Positions 27,803 through 36,883 of a stretch of 64,000 nt of DNA are shown in pieces. Within the stretch, counting starts at the first letter, position 1. Each line of letters opens with the position of its first letter. Source of the DNA: Caldilineaceae bacterium (GTDB lineage: Bacteria; Chloroflexota; Anaerolineae; Caldilineales; Caldilineaceae); NCBI GenBank assembly GCA_022842065.1, contig JALHQH010000043.1, forward strand, positions 41,781-105,780, written 5' to 3'. The notes below the pieces were generated by a model, which saw only the letters and a program-made list of their open reading frames with translations, searched no databases and was not told where the DNA came from. The translations under genes were made by a program, and so were the position numbers.

Positions 27803-29827
27803 ATGTACACAAAAATAGGTCAAACTCTCGGCGTGATGATAGCAACGCTCGCCATCGGCTTCATCGGTCACCTACTCTTAACCAGCGGTGCCGCCCATGC
27901 CCAGCCGCCCTTTACCACGATCATTAGCATCGATACAACCGCCGATCCAGATGATGATCGCACAAACTACACCTGTAACTTTACCCTTGGCTCCGGTGCG
28001 CTGGGTCGCCCGGCTCCAGATGGCAAATGCACCTTGCGCCGCGCCCTTATTGAGGCATCCTTGCGCCCACAGGTAGACCGTCCGATTGCGATCCACTTCA
28101 ACATTCCCACCAGCGACCCTGGTTATAGCCCAGAAGTGAGCGGGACGTGGGTCATCTCGGTGAGCAATACGTTGCCGGCGCTCAAGACCGATACAATCAT
28201 CAACCGCAATGGCCAGGTGACCATCGACGGCAGCAGCCAACCGGGTGGCCGCAGCGATGGGCCGCCGATCATCATTGATACGAGCGATTTTTCGCTGGAG
28301 ATTGAGAGTTCGCGCAATGTGATCCGCAACCTCGCCTTCAAAAATGGCGGCGCGATCCTGGTCAAAACCTTTGCCCCCACCACCACCATTGAAGGCATCT
28401 GGATGGGACTGAGTGACGATGGCCAACGCGTGCAATTCCGCACACCAAGACAGCCCAACCGCATGGCCTTTGGCGCGATCAACCTGGCGTCGGACGGCAA
28501 CGTGGTGCGCAACAGCGCGTTGACTGGGGCCTTTGCCCGTGCAATTACGGTTGACGGGGGAGACAACAATCTGCTGGAGAACAACTTAATCGGCACCCGC
28601 GCCGATGGCACCGTCCCCACGGTCGATCCGGCCATCCGCTGCCTGATCGAGATTACCAATCCGGAGGAACCCTTTGCCTTTTACTACAATCCGGCAGATT
28701 GGTACGGTGGCTGGGGGATCGCGATCAGCGGCACCGGCAATATCATCCGCAACAATCGGCTTGTCGGCATGAACAACGTACGCTCGGGCAACGATACACC
28801 GGCCATGGCGCTTGAAGTCTTTGGCAGCAACCATCAGATCATCAGCAACACGATTGGCATCGATGTCAACGGCTACGAATTAGGCGTCTGTGGGCAAGCA
28901 ATCAAAGTCTCCGGCCATGACATCGATGTGCTCGACAACTTAATTGTCGGTGCCGGCCGCTTCAACCCCGACGACCCCAACGTCTCGGCGATCCTGGTGA
29001 GTGATACATCGCCGCTCTTTGATCGCATCACCGTGCGCCGCAACGTTGTGCGCGATGGCATTCTGCCCAGCACGAAAGACCTCTATGAGTTCGGCCCCGG
29101 CCTGCCAGAAGCACTCAAACTTTATGCCTCTGGACGCATCACCAGCATCGACGGCGTTACCGTGCGTGGCACCAATGGCCGGGACATTCTCGGCGGCACC
29201 CATCCCTGCCCCAACTGCCTGATCGACCTCTATCTTGATGACGACGATGCGCGCAACGAAGCGCTGGCCTGGCTGGGCAGCACACAGGCGGATCTCAACG
29301 GCAACTTTGTCTTCACCCTGACACAGCCGCTGTCCAGCACGCAGGGCTTACATACCATCAGCACCAGCACCGAAGATGATGTGATCGTTGATTATAGTAC
29401 CGGCATGAGTGCCGAGGCCTCCAAGCTCTTCCTGCCGATGCAAAGCGTGCTGATCTCTGGGCCGGTGCAAGCGCCCGTCAACCGCGATGTGACCTTTACG
29501 ATTACGGTTGATTCACCCAATGCCACGGCCCCCTTCACCTACACCTACAGCGCGACCGATGCCAATACAGCGGTCCACAACAGCCAGAGCAGTGGGATTC
29601 TGCTGACCTATCACTGGCCGCTTTCGGGGAGCAAAACGATCAGTGTCACGGTGACCAATGAATTGGGCACCGTCAGCAGCAGCCACACGATCCAGATCGG
29701 CAGTGACAGCGCCACCCCAACCCCGACGCCATCGATTACACCAACGCCAGGTCCCACACCCACACCAACCCCTGGGTCGCTTGGTGGTGACGCAGGGATC
29801 TATTTGCCATTGATTAGCAGGCCATAG
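27803..29827 (+). CDS. exported CSLREA/right-handed beta-helix protein
   Basis: 674 aa. TTAGGAGAAACAA precedes the ATG; signal peptide MIATLAIGFIGHLLLTSGAA. The N-terminus has the CSLREA-type pattern (TTADPDDD...CTLRRALIEA). Beta-helix rungs follow (about 150-440: SRNVIRNLAFKNG, DNNLLENNLIGT, GNIIRNNRLVG), then an Ig/PKD-like domain, a Thr/Pro linker (TPTPTPSITPTPGPTP) and the tail GIYLPLISRP. It resembles the truncated protein at the window start. Possible polysaccharide-binding or lyase-like fold; no catalytic residues identified. It is followed by a strong terminator. Confidence 0.82.
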   Translation: MYTKIGQTLGVMIATLAIGFIGHLLLTSGAAHAQPPFTTIISIDTTADPDDDRTNYTCNFTLGSGALGRPAPDGKCTLRRALIEASLRPQVDRPIAIHFNIPTSDPGYSPEVSGTWVISVSNTLPALKTDTIINRNGQVTIDGSSQPGGRSDGPPIIIDTSDFSLEIESSRNVIRNLAFKNGGAILVKTFAPTTTIEGIWMGLSDDGQRVQFRTPRQPNRMAFGAINLASDGNVVRNSALTGAFARAITVDGGDNNLLENNLIGTRADGTVPTVDPAIRCLIEITNPEEPFAFYYNPADWYGGWGIAISGTGNIIRNNRLVGMNNVRSGNDTPAMALEVFGSNHQIISNTIGIDVNGYELGVCGQAIKVSGHDIDVLDNLIVGAGRFNPDDPNVSAILVSDTSPLFDRITVRRNVVRDGILPSTKDLYEFGPGLPEALKLYASGRITSIDGVTVRGTNGRDILGGTHPCPNCLIDLYLDDDDARNEALAWLGSTQADLNGNFVFTLTQPLSSTQGLHTISTSTEDDVIVDYSTGMSAEASKLFLPMQSVLISGPVQAPVNRDVTFTITVDSPNATAPFTYTYSATDANTAVHNSQSSGILLTYHWPLSGSKTISVTVTNELGTVSSSHTIQIGSDSATPTPTPSITPTPGPTPTPTPGSLGGDAGIYLPLISRP

Positions 29828-29861
29828 TAGCGCGAAGTATAAGTACAGCCGCCCTTCCTAC

Positions 29862-29900
29862 ACGAAAAAGCCGCAGCGCGTTGCGCTGCGGCTTTTTCGT
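29862..29900. terminator. strong bidirectional terminator hairpin
   Basis: ACGAAAAAGCCGCAGCGC pairs perfectly with GCGCTGCGGCTTTTTCGT around a 3-base loop. The A-tract and T-tract at the stem base suit termination from both sides, chiefly of the plus-strand beta-helix gene 35 bases upstream. Confidence 0.85.
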
Positions 29901-29914
29901 ATGGGCAAAGACTA

Positions 29915-30015
29915 TCAGTAGACCGCAGTGTAGTCTGCATCCCCAGATGCAGACACCCGTTCGCATCTGGGGATGCGAACTACACGTTGCAGAACTACAC
30001 GTTGCAGTCTACTGA
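29915..30015. repeat. complex inverted repeat with 15-bp tandem duplication
   Basis: Outer arms TCAGTAGAC/GTCTACTGA (29915-29923, 30007-30015), an inner perfect stem GCATCCCCAGATGC/GCATCTGGGGATGC, and on the right arm two copies of GAACTACACGTTGCA in a row (29977-29991, 29992-30006). The outer TCAGTAGACCGCA start recurs at 42427. It lies just downstream of the kinase stop and may end that operon. Confidence 0.7.
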
Positions 30016-30033
30016 CTATGAATTCAGCGTTGG

Positions 30034-31005
30034 TTAAGCGGCAGCCAGGAGCGCAAGCACCTGCTCCTTGGAATGAAGCGCCGCGGTGACCCCAAAATCG
30101 GTCACCGTAATCGCGGCCAGGGCGCAGGCAAAGCGGGCAGTACGTTCTAGATCCCATTGCCAGACCTGGCCGGCGAGAAAGCCGCCGGCAAAAGCATCGC
30201 CGGCACCGGTGGCGTCGACGACATCGACAGCGAAGCCAGGCACCTGCACCCGTTCAGTGGCATTTTTCACCAGGCAGCCATCCGGCCCCAACTTGATGAC
30301 CGCGGTCTTCACGCCGTGATCCAGCAGCCAATCGGCCATCGCATCGGGGGTTTGTTGACCGGTAAGTTGGCGCGCCTCGGTCTCGTTGGGAAAGATGAAA
30401 TCGCAATAGGGCAGACAGGGTGCCAACGCCGTGGCCCACTGGCCATTGGGATCCCAACAGACATCCAGGCTGGTGCGCATGCCCAGTTGGCGCGCCTGTT
30501 TCAGCACCGCGGCGGTTGATACCCCGTCGAAGCCAGGCAGCAGAAAGAAGCTGCTAAAATGGAGAAAGACCGGCGCATCACCATGCCGCTGCGCTAGATT
30601 TTGTGCCAGCGCCGGCCAGTCGAAATCCGCAGACGTAAAATTGGTCGTCGCGCCGGGGACGTGCGCGCAACGGCGCTTGCCTTCGGGGTCAATGGCGGCG
30701 ACGGTGGCAGCAGTCTTGGCAGTGGGGTCGGTGTGCATCAACCCCGTATCAACCTGTAGTTCAGCCAACGTCTGGCGCACAAAGTGACCAAAGAAGTCGG
30801 CCCCAATCCGACCAATCACTGCAGCATTCACCCCCACCCGCGCCAAACAGGCCGCCGCGTTCGCTGCGTTGCCGCCCAAAATTAGTTCGATATCGTTAAT
30901 AATCGCGACCTGATCCGCCGGTAACAACTGGGTCAACGGTTTGGCCTGCACATCAGCAACAATGTTGCCGGAACAATAGACTTGAATCATAGTTGTGTCA
31001 GTCAT
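30034..31005 (-). CDS. PfkB-family carbohydrate kinase
   Basis: About 323 aa from the ATG at 31005 (30990 also possible; neither has a strong RBS). It shows the ribokinase-family N-terminal motif GGNAANAA with the preceding beta-lid region, and the C-terminal DATGAGDAFAGGF with the catalytic Asp and anion hole. Reaction: ATP-dependent phosphorylation of a sugar or keto sugar acid; the exact substrate is not readable. It is the last gene of the operon, 58 bases after the SDR. With an enolase-type dehydratase upstream, a 2-keto-3-deoxy sugar acid is a reasonable guess. A truncated copy lies at 9126-9431. Confidence 0.87.
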   Translation of the reverse strand: MTDTTMIQVYCSGNIVADVQAKPLTQLLPADQVAIINDIELILGGNAANAAACLARVGVNAAVIGRIGADFFGHFVRQTLAELQVDTGLMHTDPTAKTAATVAAIDPEGKRRCAHVPGATTNFTSADFDWPALAQNLAQRHGDAPVFLHFSSFFLLPGFDGVSTAAVLKQARQLGMRTSLDVCWDPNGQWATALAPCLPYCDFIFPNETEARQLTGQQTPDAMADWLLDHGVKTAVIKLGPDGCLVKNATERVQVPGFAVDVVDATGAGDAFAGGFLAGQVWQWDLERTARFACALAAITVTDFGVTAALHSKEQVLALLAAA

Positions 31006-31063
31006 AGGGTGATTGGTGATTGGTGTGGCCAATGACCCAATCACCAATCGTTTGATGATTCTG

Positions 31064-31855
31064 CTAGCCACTCACCGCCCAGCCTCCATCGACCGTGAGC
31101 ACGTCGCCGGTGATGTAGCGGGCTTGGTCGCCGAGGAGGAAGAGGGCAGCGTTGGCGACTTCCTCGGCGTCGATCAGATCTTCGGCCAGCGGCTGTTTGA
31201 TCTTCATATAGTCGAGAATGACGGGGTTCTGTTGGGCACGGGCGCTCATCGGCGTGCGGATCAGGGCAGGGGCGATCACATTGACGCGGATTTTGTGGGG
31301 CGCATAGTAGGCGGCCATCGACTTGCTCAGACCGATGATCGCGCCTTTGCTGGCGGCGTAGGCATGGGTGGCAAAGTGCTTGGCTTCGGGCGAAAAGCCC
31401 AATACACTGGCCATGTTGAGAATCGACCCACGCGAGCCATTTGCCCCAACCCCTTGGGCCAGCAGTTGGTTGAGCACGGCGCGGCACATCAGAAATTGGC
31501 TTTTGACATTGGTGTCGAGAGTGATCTCCCACCCCTCCACTGTACATTCGTGCAGGGGACCATCGCCAAAGCGCCGCCCACTGATGCCGGCCACATTAAA
31601 GAGCGCGTCAATCCGCCCATAGCGGGCGACACAGGCTTGCACCACCGCGTCAACGGCATCGGGATCGGTCAATTCCGCAGGCAAAAAATCACATTCACCC
31701 CCTGCCGCCCGCAATTCGTCAAACAATTGTTGACAGTTCGCCGCGGTGCGGCTGGTAAAAAAGACCCTGATCCCGGCCTGCACAGCCAACTTTGCCGTCG
31801 CCGCCGCAATCCCCGTCGATCCCGTCATCAGATACACTGCTGAATCGGTCACCAT
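31064..31855 (-). CDS. short-chain dehydrogenase/reductase
   Basis: 263 aa. The Rossmann motif TGSTGIA is one residue shorter than the usual TGxxxGIG. The catalytic Ser (MASVLG) and YAASK are present, as are FNVAG (NNAG position) and the C-terminal GDVLTVDGGWAVSG, which mark a classical SDR. It probably oxidises or reduces a sugar or sugar-acid hydroxyl with NAD(P); substrate unknown. The ATG at 31855 is 17 bases after the SIS gene's stop, so the two are co-transcribed. A decayed copy is at 9433-9993. Confidence 0.87.
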   Translation of the reverse strand: MVTDSAVYLMTGSTGIAAATAKLAVQAGIRVFFTSRTAANCQQLFDELRAAGGECDFLPAELTDPDAVDAVVQACVARYGRIDALFNVAGISGRRFGDGPLHECTVEGWEITLDTNVKSQFLMCRAVLNQLLAQGVGANGSRGSILNMASVLGFSPEAKHFATHAYAASKGAIIGLSKSMAAYYAPHKIRVNVIAPALIRTPMSARAQQNPVILDYMKIKQPLAEDLIDAEEVANAALFLLGDQARYITGDVLTVDGGWAVSG

Positions 31856-31872
31856 ATCACCCTGTCACCTTG

Positions 31873-32643
31873 TCACGCATACAAATGGGCCAAACTCTGG
31901 CGGAAGGCTTCATAGTAACGTTCCAACTGCTCCTCGGCGCTGGTGTTGCCGATGAAGTGGTGGCTGGGTAACATCTCAACCCGCACCCCTTTGGCCACGA
32001 GGCGTTCCGCAATGGCACAGCGCAACATGTTCATGATCATTGCGCCAGTCACGGTTGAGGTCGGACCGGTACGCCATTCCAAGCCTTCGATCTCAACGAT
32101 ACAGTCGCCTTGGGGGCAGTGGTTATCCAACACAATGTCGGCGTAGTCGATCAACTTTTTGCCGGACGAGTGGCCGGGCTTGGCATTTTCACAGTGCTTG
32201 CGCGAGAGCATGGCGATCACGGGCAGCCCGCGATCCTTCGCGCCCTTGGCCATCTCCACAATGATGGGGCGAATGCCACTGGTAGAGATGATGATAAAGG
32301 CATCATGCGGGCCAAACTTGAAGCTATGTAAGAGCTCTTCGGCATAGCCTTCGATTTTTTCCAGAAAGAGCGGCCCGCGCAGCCCATTCATGCCCACGGT
32401 GGCGGCATGGTTAGAGAGCGCCTGTTCCACCAGCGGATAGAAGCCGACAAAACAGCCCTGACGCGGCGTCATCTCTTCGCACATCATGCGCGAATGGCCG
32501 GCCCCAAAGAGGAAGATTAAGCCGCCTTGGGCAATGCGGTCAGCACAGAGATCGGCGGCTGCTTCGATTTGCGGGACTTGGCTGGCGCGGATCTGCTGTA
32601 ACAATTCAATCGTTTTATCAAAATAAGTCAGTTCGGAAGGCAT
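31873..32643 (-). CDS. SIS-domain sugar isomerase-like protein
   Basis: About 256 aa from the ATG at 32643; a longer frame starts inside a palindrome and is unlikely. The SIS fold is seen in LIFLFGAGHSRMMCEE and FIIISTSGIRPIIVEMA, with the sugar-phosphate-binding Ser/Thr loops. The family (single SIS domain, UPF0309-like) binds phosphosugars as isomerase or regulator. Conserved tail SHHFIGNTSAEEQLERYYEA. Third from last gene of the operon. Confidence 0.78.
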   Translation of the reverse strand: MPSELTYFDKTIELLQQIRASQVPQIEAAADLCADRIAQGGLIFLFGAGHSRMMCEEMTPRQGCFVGFYPLVEQALSNHAATVGMNGLRGPLFLEKIEGYAEELLHSFKFGPHDAFIIISTSGIRPIIVEMAKGAKDRGLPVIAMLSRKHCENAKPGHSSGKKLIDYADIVLDNHCPQGDCIVEIEGLEWRTGPTSTVTGAMIMNMLRCAIAERLVAKGVRVEMLPSHHFIGNTSAEEQLERYYEAFRQSLAHLYA

Positions 32644-32679
32644 AAATTGGTTCACAATCTTTGGGTTGTCAATTGAATT

Positions 32680-32753
32680 AGGAAGTAGAGCCATCTCCAT
32701 TCGTAGCGGCACGGCATGCCGTGCCGCTACGAATAGAGATGGCTCTACTTCCT
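32680..32753. repeat. 74-bp near-perfect nested palindrome between operon genes
   Basis: Two 37-bp arms without spacer (32680-32716, 32717-32753) differ at one pair (C32698 with A32735). The inner 36 bases (32699-32734: ATTCGTAGCGGCACGGCA plus complement) are identical to those at 63859-63894; the outer arms (AGGAAGTAGAGCCATCTC) are specific to this site. It sits between the dehydratase stop and the SIS start. Confidence 0.9.
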
Positions 32754-32771
32754 GTACATTTTATGGTCTAA

Positions 32772-33914
32772 CTATTGGTAAGCGAGCGAGCCATCTTCGC
32801 GCCAGCTAAAGCCACGGTGCCAGCTCTTAAAGGGATATTTTGCCATCGCATCTTCATTGAGGTCGATGCCCAGCCCCGGTTTCTCTGGTAATTCCAGATA
32901 ACCGTTGACCAGCTTGATCGGCTCATCAACAATTTCGCGGCGGGCCCCCTCATCGTCGGCATGGTATTCGAGGATCAGGAAATTGTGGGTGCTGGCGGCA
33001 AAATGGACGTTGACCGCCGTCGCCACCGGCCCACAGGGGTTGTGCGGCGCGACGGTCACATAGTGCGCATCGGCCATTGCCGCAACTTTCTTCATCTCCC
33101 AGAGGCCACCCATTAAACAGATATCAGGCTGAATGATGTTGACTGCCTGACGGGCCAACAGTTCACGGAATTCGTGGCGGGTGTAGAGCATCTCGCCGGT
33201 GGCTAGCGGTACATCGACAGATTCGCTCAGTTTTTGCATGGCGTCGTAGTTTTCCGGGCGCAATGGCTCCTCGACAAACATGGGGCGGAAAGGTTTCACG
33301 ACTTCGCAAAGTTCCATGGCGCGCGACACTTCAAAGAGGCGGGCGTGGGGATCGAGACCAATGTCAATATCTTCGCCCACCGCTTCGCGCACGGCAGCAA
33401 CGCGTTTTTCCGTCTCGCGCAAGGCTTTGTTCCAGGGCATCTGCTGCCAGTTGGGGGGCAGTGGACCCATTTTAATCGCGGTGTAGCCATATTTTTCGAT
33501 CAGTGCCACGGCATCTTCGGCGATTGCTTCGGGGGTATTGCCACGGGGGGCTTGATAAACCCGAATTTTGTCGCGGCATTTGCCGCCCACCAGGCGGTAA
33601 ACCGGCAACCCCGCCGCCTTGCCGGCAATATCCCATAGCGCATGTTCGATGCCACTGATCGCGGCATTGAGCACCATGCCACCGGGAAAGCGTGAACCAG
33701 CATACATCAGTTGAAAGAGGCCCTCGATGTCGCGTGGATCGCGACCGATCAGCCACTCTTCAAAGTCACGAATGACTTCAATCGTCGCTTTATCCGGTCC
33801 ACAAGAGTAGGCTTCACCGACACCGTAGATGCCTTCATTCGTATGCACTTTGACATACGGGATGTTGCGATGGCCCATGTTGACGAGAAAGGTGTCAATT
33901 CTGGTAATCTGCAT
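32772..33914 (-). CDS. enolase-superfamily sugar-acid dehydratase (galactonate/mannonate dehydratase-like)
   Basis: 380 aa. AAGGAT is eight bases before the ATG. An N-terminal capping domain (about 1-115) precedes a TIM barrel. Mg ligands: Asp188 (GLDPHAR), Glu in FVEEPL (about 215) and Glu in ATGEM (about 241). Two apparent acid/base histidines: His190 two residues after the first ligand, and His in VAPHNPCGP (about 290). This arrangement is that of galactonate dehydratase-type members (mandelate racemase family) and predicts loss of water from an aldonate to give a 2-keto-3-deoxy acid. The exact stereochemistry of the substrate is not readable. Confidence 0.85.
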   Translation of the reverse strand: MQITRIDTFLVNMGHRNIPYVKVHTNEGIYGVGEAYSCGPDKATIEVIRDFEEWLIGRDPRDIEGLFQLMYAGSRFPGGMVLNAAISGIEHALWDIAGKAAGLPVYRLVGGKCRDKIRVYQAPRGNTPEAIAEDAVALIEKYGYTAIKMGPLPPNWQQMPWNKALRETEKRVAAVREAVGEDIDIGLDPHARLFEVSRAMELCEVVKPFRPMFVEEPLRPENYDAMQKLSESVDVPLATGEMLYTRHEFRELLARQAVNIIQPDICLMGGLWEMKKVAAMADAHYVTVAPHNPCGPVATAVNVHFAASTHNFLILEYHADDEGARREIVDEPIKLVNGYLELPEKPGLGIDLNEDAMAKYPFKSWHRGFSWREDGSLAYQ

Positions 33915-33931
33915 TAGGTTTTATCCTTATT

Positions 33932-34126
33932 TTACTGTTGCAGTAGCCAAGCCGCGGCGGACTGCCATTGCAGCGGCGGCGGCAGTGGTGGCTGTGGGGG
34001 AATTGCGTCCAAGGTAAGTAAGATCGGCGTGGCGTGTGGATATTCACCATAGGCCGCAAGCAACGCACAGACTTTGCGCTCGCGTGTGGTTGGACAAGTC
34101 AGCACAGACTTATAACAACGTCCCAT
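33932..34126 (-). pseudogene. possible C-terminal gene fragment
   Basis: A minus-strand frame reads CPTTRERKVCALLAAYGEYP...LTLDAIPPQPPLPPPLQWQS and stops 17 bases before the dehydratase gene. It looks protein-like (Pro-rich end, no low complexity) but lacks a plausible start or RBS. It may be the tail of a lost ATPase-like gene. Otherwise the gap 33915-34200 shows nothing. Confidence 0.25.
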
Positions 34127-34200
34127 TACCTTCCGGCGACTGGGACAGGAAATCTACCTCAAACCAAAGAATACGAACGAGAAACGTATCCTCCAGGTAA

Positions 34201-34527
34201 TCAAGAGACGACTTCTGCTACGGATTTGAGCGTTTGCGGCATTTCAGACCATGTCTGCGCCATCTTGATCATTGCTTCACCCACGGTATCCCAATCGTGC
34301 AAAGTAGCTGGATCAAAAGCTGCTTCGTTCGGCCAGACGACAGTACCCTCCTCCTCATCCAATCGAACTTGATTGAACAAGGACAGATTACGCAGTGGGG
34401 CATATAGCTCGCCACGCAACATCGGCCAGAAATTGATGACCTGTGTACTCCCGTCATCAAACACAATCCGTAAAGTATAGGGCGCAACAATTTCAAACGC
34501 GGTTATCACGTAAATCTCATGTTCCAT
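34201..34527 (-). CDS. DUF2442-family small protein
   Basis: About 108 aa from the ATG at 34527, with AGGTG upstream; a longer frame from 34572 overlaps its neighbour and is less likely. The sequence EIVAPYTLRIVFDDGSTQVINFWPML matches the DUF2442 pattern (small beta-rich protein with a C-terminal helix). It begins seven bases after the DUF4160 gene, and the two families are often paired and suspected of toxin-antitoxin-like behaviour; function is not established. Confidence 0.72.
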   Translation of the reverse strand: MEHEIYVITAFEIVAPYTLRIVFDDGSTQVINFWPMLRGELYAPLRNLSLFNQVRLDEEEGTVVWPNEAAFDPATLHDWDTVGEAMIKMAQTWSEMPQTLKSVAEVVS

Positions 34528-34534
34528 ATCGCAC

Positions 34535-34804
34535 CTATTGCAATGGGTCAATCTTCCATGTCGACTGACCATTCACTAGTGCTGCCCAGACCGCTTGTAA
34601 TTCGGGTCGATGCAGCTCCACCCAAGCCTGGAGCAAACGCAATTGCGCCTGTGGCAATGAACCAGCCAACGGATCACCTGTCGCGATCCCTACCGTTATA
34701 CGATTTCCGCTATAGCGAGCGTGAAAATGGGGCGTATGATGACGTTCGCCCGCTTCGGGATACATCGTAATCACAATGCCGTAAAACCGAGAAATTTCAG
34801 CCAT
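34535..34804 (-). CDS. DUF4160-family small protein
   Basis: 89 aa. MAEISRFYGIVITMYPEAGERH then PHFHARY is the DUF4160 signature (GIxIxMYxxDHxPPHFHA type). It forms a two-gene unit with DUF2442, inserted in the sugar operon 104 bases after the second permease. A possible toxin half of a toxin-antitoxin-like pair, on family knowledge only. Confidence 0.75.
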   Translation of the reverse strand: MAEISRFYGIVITMYPEAGERHHTPHFHARYSGNRITVGIATGDPLAGSLPQAQLRLLQAWVELHRPELQAVWAALVNGQSTWKIDPLQ

Positions 34805-34908
34805 AGTCCAAGCACTTCACGATAAAGTAGCTGTTTCTTGTTTGCTACTATATCATGTGAGAGCATAAAATCCAACCTGTGTTCGTTCAGTTCTTTTCTT
34901 GCTTTGAT

Positions 34909-35826
34909 CTACCCTTTTAACCCCGTTGTCACAATCCCTTGGACAAAGTACTTTTGCGCGATAAAGAACAAGATCAGCGAGGGGGCAGCGACGATTAACG
35001 AAGCCGCCATGAGGATCGCCTCGCGGGGTTCATCGCTTTCAAATGGATTGGCAATAAAGTAGCGCAGGCCAATCGAGAGGGTATATTTGTCTTCGGTGTT
35101 GAGAAAGATCAGCGGGCCGATAAACTCATTCCAATGTTGCAGAAAGGAGAAGATCGCCACCGTCGCGATTGCCGGCCCTGACAAGGGCAGGATAATACTC
35201 CAGAAGATCCGCACCGATGAAGCACCATCGAGTTTGGCCGCTTCATCGAGATCGCGGGGAATCGTCATGAAGAATTGGCGTAAGAGGAAAATAAAGAAAG
35301 CACCACCACCAAAGAACGACGGCACGATCAAAGGCATAAAGGTGTTCAACCAACCGAGATAACGGAAGAGCAAAAACTGTGGCACAATCGTGACTTGCCA
35401 AGGCAGCATCATCGTGCTCAACACGAGAAAGAAGAGCATCTCCCGGCCTGGAAAGCGAAAACGGGTAAAGCCAAAGGCCACCGCCGCCGCGGAGATGATC
35501 TGCCCAATCATCGCCAGGGAGGTCACGATCACCGTGTTCCAGATAAAGCGCGCAAAGGGCGCCAGGCGGAAGACATCGGGATAGTTGGCCCAGCGAATCT
35601 CTTCCGGCCAAAAGGTAGGGGGAATCTGGCGGATTTCGGCTGCCGTTTTTAAGGAACTGCTCACGGTCCAGAAGAAGGGCAGGCTAAAGGCCAGTGCGGT
35701 CAGAATGGCAAGCGTATAGAGCGCAACCTGACGCCAAAAATAATTGGCGGCTACGCTGCCGGTTTTGCGAGGGGCAGTGGTTTGTGGTTGAGCGGCTGAG
35801 CGCACACTGGGTTGGGTCGTTGCCAT
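34909..35826 (-). CDS. ABC sugar transporter permease (CUT1, MalG-like)
   Basis: 305 aa. GAGGAG precedes the ATG. About six membrane segments; the EAA loop reads DEAAKLDGASSVRIFWSIILPL, which couples to the ATPase, and LPFFWTVSSSLK and the YFVQGIVTTGLKG end are typical of the MalG-side subunit. It transports a sugar or oligosaccharide inward together with the adjacent MalF-like permease and the binding protein. No ATP-binding subunit lies in the window, so a shared MsiK/UgpC-type ATPase elsewhere is likely. Confidence 0.92.
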   Translation of the reverse strand: MATTQPSVRSAAQPQTTAPRKTGSVAANYFWRQVALYTLAILTALAFSLPFFWTVSSSLKTAAEIRQIPPTFWPEEIRWANYPDVFRLAPFARFIWNTVIVTSLAMIGQIISAAAVAFGFTRFRFPGREMLFFLVLSTMMLPWQVTIVPQFLLFRYLGWLNTFMPLIVPSFFGGGAFFIFLLRQFFMTIPRDLDEAAKLDGASSVRIFWSIILPLSGPAIATVAIFSFLQHWNEFIGPLIFLNTEDKYTLSIGLRYFIANPFESDEPREAILMAASLIVAAPSLILFFIAQKYFVQGIVTTGLKG

Positions 35827-35838
35827 GGGAACTCCTCT

Positions 35839-36771
35839 TTAGGAAAATTCATAATAGACCCAGCGGTCCGATAGCTTGATCTGGAGGTAGGACAGAATAA
35901 AGATGAAGACAAAAAAGATCCAGGCCAGTGCCGACGCATAACCCATCTGGAAAAAGTTAAAGGCGTTGGCGTAGAGGTGCAACATGTAAAACCAGGTGGC
36001 GTAGTTCGGGCCGCCGGGCGGGCTGGTGGCCAAATAGGCAACCGAAAAGGTACTAAAGGCCCCAATCACCCCTAGAATCAGGTTGAAAAGAATCACCGGC
36101 GAGATCAGCGGGACAGTCACATTCCAGAAGCGTTGCCAACCGTTGGCACCATCGATTTCCGCGGCCTCTTGCAGCTCTTTCGGCACCCCCTGTAAGCCAG
36201 CCAGGAAGATGATCATCCGCCCGCCCCCCACCGTTGACCAGAGTGTGATCAAGATGATCGACGGAATCGCCCAACTGCGGTCAGTCAACCAACCAGGGCC
36301 GGGAACGCCAACCATGCCCAACAGATAGTTGACCAAACCCTGCTGCGGTGACAAAAGCCAGCCCCAGAGAATCGTCAGCGCGACCACAGGCGTCAAGGAG
36401 GGTAAGTAATAGAGCGCCCGAAAAACCGCCCTGCCCTTGAGATTCTGGTTGAGCAACATGGCCGCAAAGAGCGAAAACAACACACCCAAAATCACCGAGG
36501 CTAATGAAAAATAGACGGTGCGCCAAATCGACGGCCAGAAGAGCTTGTCATCGAAAAGGGCCATTTGATAATTGGCCAATCCCAACCATTCCGGTGTGCC
36601 GCCAATTTTATACTTAGTCAGGCTCAGATAAAAGGAGACGATAATCGGCCCGAGCGAAAAAACGAGAAAGCCGATCAGCCATGGGCTGATCCACAAATAG
36701 CCTTCCAGGGCTTCACGCCGTTGTAGCCGGGAGCCAAACCAGGAACGACGCCGAACAACTTGACTTGCCAT
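35839..36771 (-). CDS. ABC sugar transporter permease (CUT1, MalF-like)
   Basis: 310 aa, GGAG before the ATG. Six membrane segments; EAA loop EAAEIDGANGWQRFWNVTVPL; N-terminal GYLWISPWLIGFLVFSLGPI and the central ALYYLPSLTPVVA region are typical of the MalF/UgpA type. The stop is 12 bases from the next permease start (likely translational coupling). Upstream lies a 58-bp palindrome that separates it from the binding-protein gene. Confidence 0.92.
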   Translation of the reverse strand: MASQVVRRRSWFGSRLQRREALEGYLWISPWLIGFLVFSLGPIIVSFYLSLTKYKIGGTPEWLGLANYQMALFDDKLFWPSIWRTVYFSLASVILGVLFSLFAAMLLNQNLKGRAVFRALYYLPSLTPVVALTILWGWLLSPQQGLVNYLLGMVGVPGPGWLTDRSWAIPSIILITLWSTVGGGRMIIFLAGLQGVPKELQEAAEIDGANGWQRFWNVTVPLISPVILFNLILGVIGAFSTFSVAYLATSPPGGPNYATWFYMLHLYANAFNFFQMGYASALAWIFFVFIFILSYLQIKLSDRWVYYEFS

Positions 36772-36814
36772 TACTTAACTCCATCCCTGTGCAACAGATT
36801 CAGCACACAAGCGC

Positions 36815-36872
36815 AAGCCGGTCGTTTTCGTAGGCGCACGGCCTGCCGTGCGCCTACGAAAACGACCGGCTT
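36815..36872. repeat. 58-bp perfect palindrome between binding protein and permease genes
   Basis: Two exact 28-bp arms (36815-36842, 36845-36872) around CT. The core CGTAGGCGCACGGC resembles the core at 32701 and 63862 (CGTAGCGGCACGGCA); the outer AAGCCGGTCGTTTT is site-specific. It lies 12 bases after the binding-protein stop and 43 bases before the permease start. Confidence 0.9.
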
Positions 36873-36883
36873 AAATCCGATCA

